DNA of 22,809 bases, from NCBI GenBank assembly GCA_903852955.1, contig CAINSH010000043.1:1-22809 (forward strand), written 5' to 3'. This document shows, one piece after another, positions 21,976 through 22,809 of the stretch (its first letter is position 1; each line of letters opens with the position of its first letter). The translations under genes and the position numbers were made by a program. Source of the stretch: an uncultured Actinomycetes bacterium. GTDB taxonomy: Bacteria > Actinomycetota > Actinomycetes > Nanopelagicales > Nanopelagicaceae. The notes under the pieces are model-generated. The model was not told the origin of the DNA. It ran no database searches and was given only the letters and a program-made list of their open reading frames with translations.

Positions 21976-21981
21976 AGTTTA
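21976..21981 (-). promoter_or_regulatory. Leaderless -10 element of hisE-hisG
   Basis: TAAACT on the minus strand, six bases (GTGTAC), then the hisE ATG. It lies in the 25-base gap after ribM, so hisEG need not depend on the FMN riboswitch. Confidence 0.55.
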
Positions 21982-21994
21982 CTAGAACACAGAG

Positions 21995-22669
21995 TTATGC
22001 GGTGGCCAATTTCTCCTGTTTGGAGATTTTCAACCATGATACAAAGCCCCAAATGACAAACGGTAAGTAGATCGCATAGAGAGTGCCAGTTGGGTAGTAG
22101 CCATTCTTAAACGCAAAGGGCACACCTACTAAGTCGACGGCAATCCAAACCAACCAAAATTCAACATATCCCCGACTCATTCCATATGTAGCCAGAGCGG
22201 TACCCGTAAAGATCCAAGTATCTACAAGCAGCCAAGTTCCTGACTCGCCAAGAGCCTTAAATATCTGCATCGAAACAAAGAAAAAGATAATGATTGCGGG
22301 GATCAGAATCTTTTTCTCAGCTGTAGTTGTCCATCTCGGATTAACTGCGGGTTGCTCGCTACCGTTAGCTCTGCGGTGATGTGCCCAACGAATCCAACCG
22401 TAAACGCTAACGACAATAAGTAATAGATTTCGACTCGCCTGGCCATAAAAATTTGCTGAAGGTTGATCGGCGTAAGCAAAGACTGCTCCCAAAAACACCG
22501 TAAAAAGAAGGGCGTCGCCGATAATTCCAACTGGCCAGGCCGCAACTTTACGACGCATGCCCAAAATTGCACTTGTCAGACCTAGTACTCCACCGATAAT
22601 TTCGCGAAGAGGTATCGATTTACTTCCAAAATGAAGCGTACTTTCAAATAACCATTTAATGAGTGACAC
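21995..22669 (-). CDS. ribM: PnuC-family vitamin transporter, predicted riboflavin importer RibM/PnuX
   Basis: 224 residues with about seven hydrophobic segments and PnuC family marks: W-P-V-G-I-I-G-D-A-L in the first half, Y-G-W-I-R-W after the second third, and F-W-L-V-W-I-A-V-D-L-V-G-V-P near the end. PnuC proteins facilitate uptake of nicotinamide riboside, thiamine or riboflavin. The FMN riboswitch just upstream selects riboflavin, as for RibM of Streptomyces davawensis and Corynebacterium glutamicum. The GTG at 22669 has AAGGA six bases upstream, inside a hairpin that can hide it. In Streptomyces ribM lies in a rib operon next to hisE and hisG; here no rib enzyme gene lies between. Confidence 0.85.
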   Translation of the reverse strand: MSLIKWLFESTLHFGSKSIPLREIIGGVLGLTSAILGMRRKVAAWPVGIIGDALLFTVFLGAVFAYADQPSANFYGQASRNLLLIVVSVYGWIRWAHHRRANGSEQPAVNPRWTTTAEKKILIPAIIIFFFVSMQIFKALGESGTWLLVDTWIFTGTALATYGMSRGYVEFWLVWIAVDLVGVPFAFKNGYYPTGTLYAIYLPFVIWGFVSWLKISKQEKLATA

Positions 22670-22677
22670 TGTTGATC

Positions 22678-22703
22678 CTTCCTAGTAGAAAAGCTCCAGG
22701 AAG
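22678..22703 (-). promoter_or_regulatory. Shine-Dalgarno-masking hairpin of the FMN riboswitch
   Basis: On the minus strand CTTCCTGG pairs with CTAGGAAG over eight bp (one G-U) with a 10-base loop. The second arm contains the purine-rich ribosome site of ribM. No T-run follows, so control is probably at translation initiation. A second small hairpin, TGCGC/GCGCA with a six-base loop, lies further upstream near 22720-22736. Confidence 0.6.
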
Positions 22704-22745
22704 CAACGAGGAATCGCCAATGCGCAATAGAGCGCAAGAGCAAGA

Positions 22746-22809
22746 CCTGTCCCTTTATCCAGACTTTAACTGTCGGTTTTGGAGTTACACCAAATCAACC
22801 GATCAATGG
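22746..22809 (-). promoter_or_regulatory. FMN riboswitch (RFN element), 3' half
   Basis: The minus strand reads the 3' half of the RFN aptamer: a GGTTGATT start, the TTGGTGTAACTCCAA hairpin, the near-invariant CCGACAGTTAAAGTCTGG at 22776-22759, then GGATAAAGGGACAGG. These line up base for base with the ribD leader of Bacillus subtilis as I recall it. The 5' half lies beyond the right edge. It binds FMN and lowers expression of ribM when flavin is plentiful. Confidence 0.9.

Noticed and set aside
21995..22669. PnuC as a nicotinamide riboside transporter
   Set aside because: The family name suggests this, but the FMN riboswitch immediately upstream favours riboflavin.

Overview
This window looks like a chromosomal stretch of a streamlined, moderate-to-low-GC actinobacterium. 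Evidence for the phylum: the TrmI, PafB, PafC, TatA, TatC order; mycothiol ligase MshC beside the actinobacterial DUF3090 and SCO1664 families; SerB with two ACT domains; and HisE next to long-form HisG. Very short spacers, many 4-bp gene overlaps, promoters touching start codons and by-eye GC far below Streptomyces or Mycobacterium suggest a small-genome lineage such as freshwater acI (Nanopelagicales). That placement is inference; no rRNA is present. I see no insertion sequence, prophage, CRISPR array or rRNA, and no stretch above 300 bases without a gene. The largest spacers are 70 to 90 bases.

Layout. 1-3000 (minus): trmI, pafB, pafC, tatA and the first codons of tatC. In many actinobacteria the Pup-proteasome genes lie between trmI and pafB; here those two genes overlap. 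3040-5398: a RecB-like Fe-S nuclease (+), a HAD hydrolase (-) and a PAC2 protein (+). 5395-8535 (minus): a histidine phosphatase, DUF3090 and a kinase-like SCO1664 protein in one overlapping operon, then mshC with its own promoter. 8587-10841: an aldo/keto reductase (+) and an M20 peptidase (-), convergent. 10885-15094 (plus): tRNA-Leu(GAG), apt, a surface acyltransferase, thymidine kinase and a zinc alcohol dehydrogenase. 15091-18122: a DUF554 membrane protein (-), a YczE-like membrane protein (+), an NCS2 purine permease (+) with a structured leader, and a strong bidirectional terminator. 18120-20837: ung and a lone ABC ATPase (-), then serB (+). 20843-22809 (minus): hisG, hisE and a PnuC-type transporter preceded by the 3' half of an FMN riboswitch. 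The riboswitch identifies the transporter as a riboflavin importer of the RibM/PnuX type.

Functional links. The NCS2 permease and Apt form an adenine import and salvage pair, and thymidine kinase adds nucleoside salvage. PafBC, Ung and the RecB-like nuclease belong to DNA-damage response and repair. MshC makes the low-molecular-weight thiol. The phosphatase/DUF3090/kinase-like trio is conserved but uncharacterised and sits beside mshC.

Two architectural regularities stand out. A TAnnnT -10 hexamer ends exactly 6 nt before the start codon of at least eight genes, which predicts leaderless mRNAs. Four of six convergent gene pairs share interlocked stop codons in 4-bp overlaps. The best candidates for new biology are the trmI-pafB junction, the possible mycothiol-linked phosphatase/kinase trio, the NCS2 leader RNA, and the riboswitch-ribM-hisEG arrangement.
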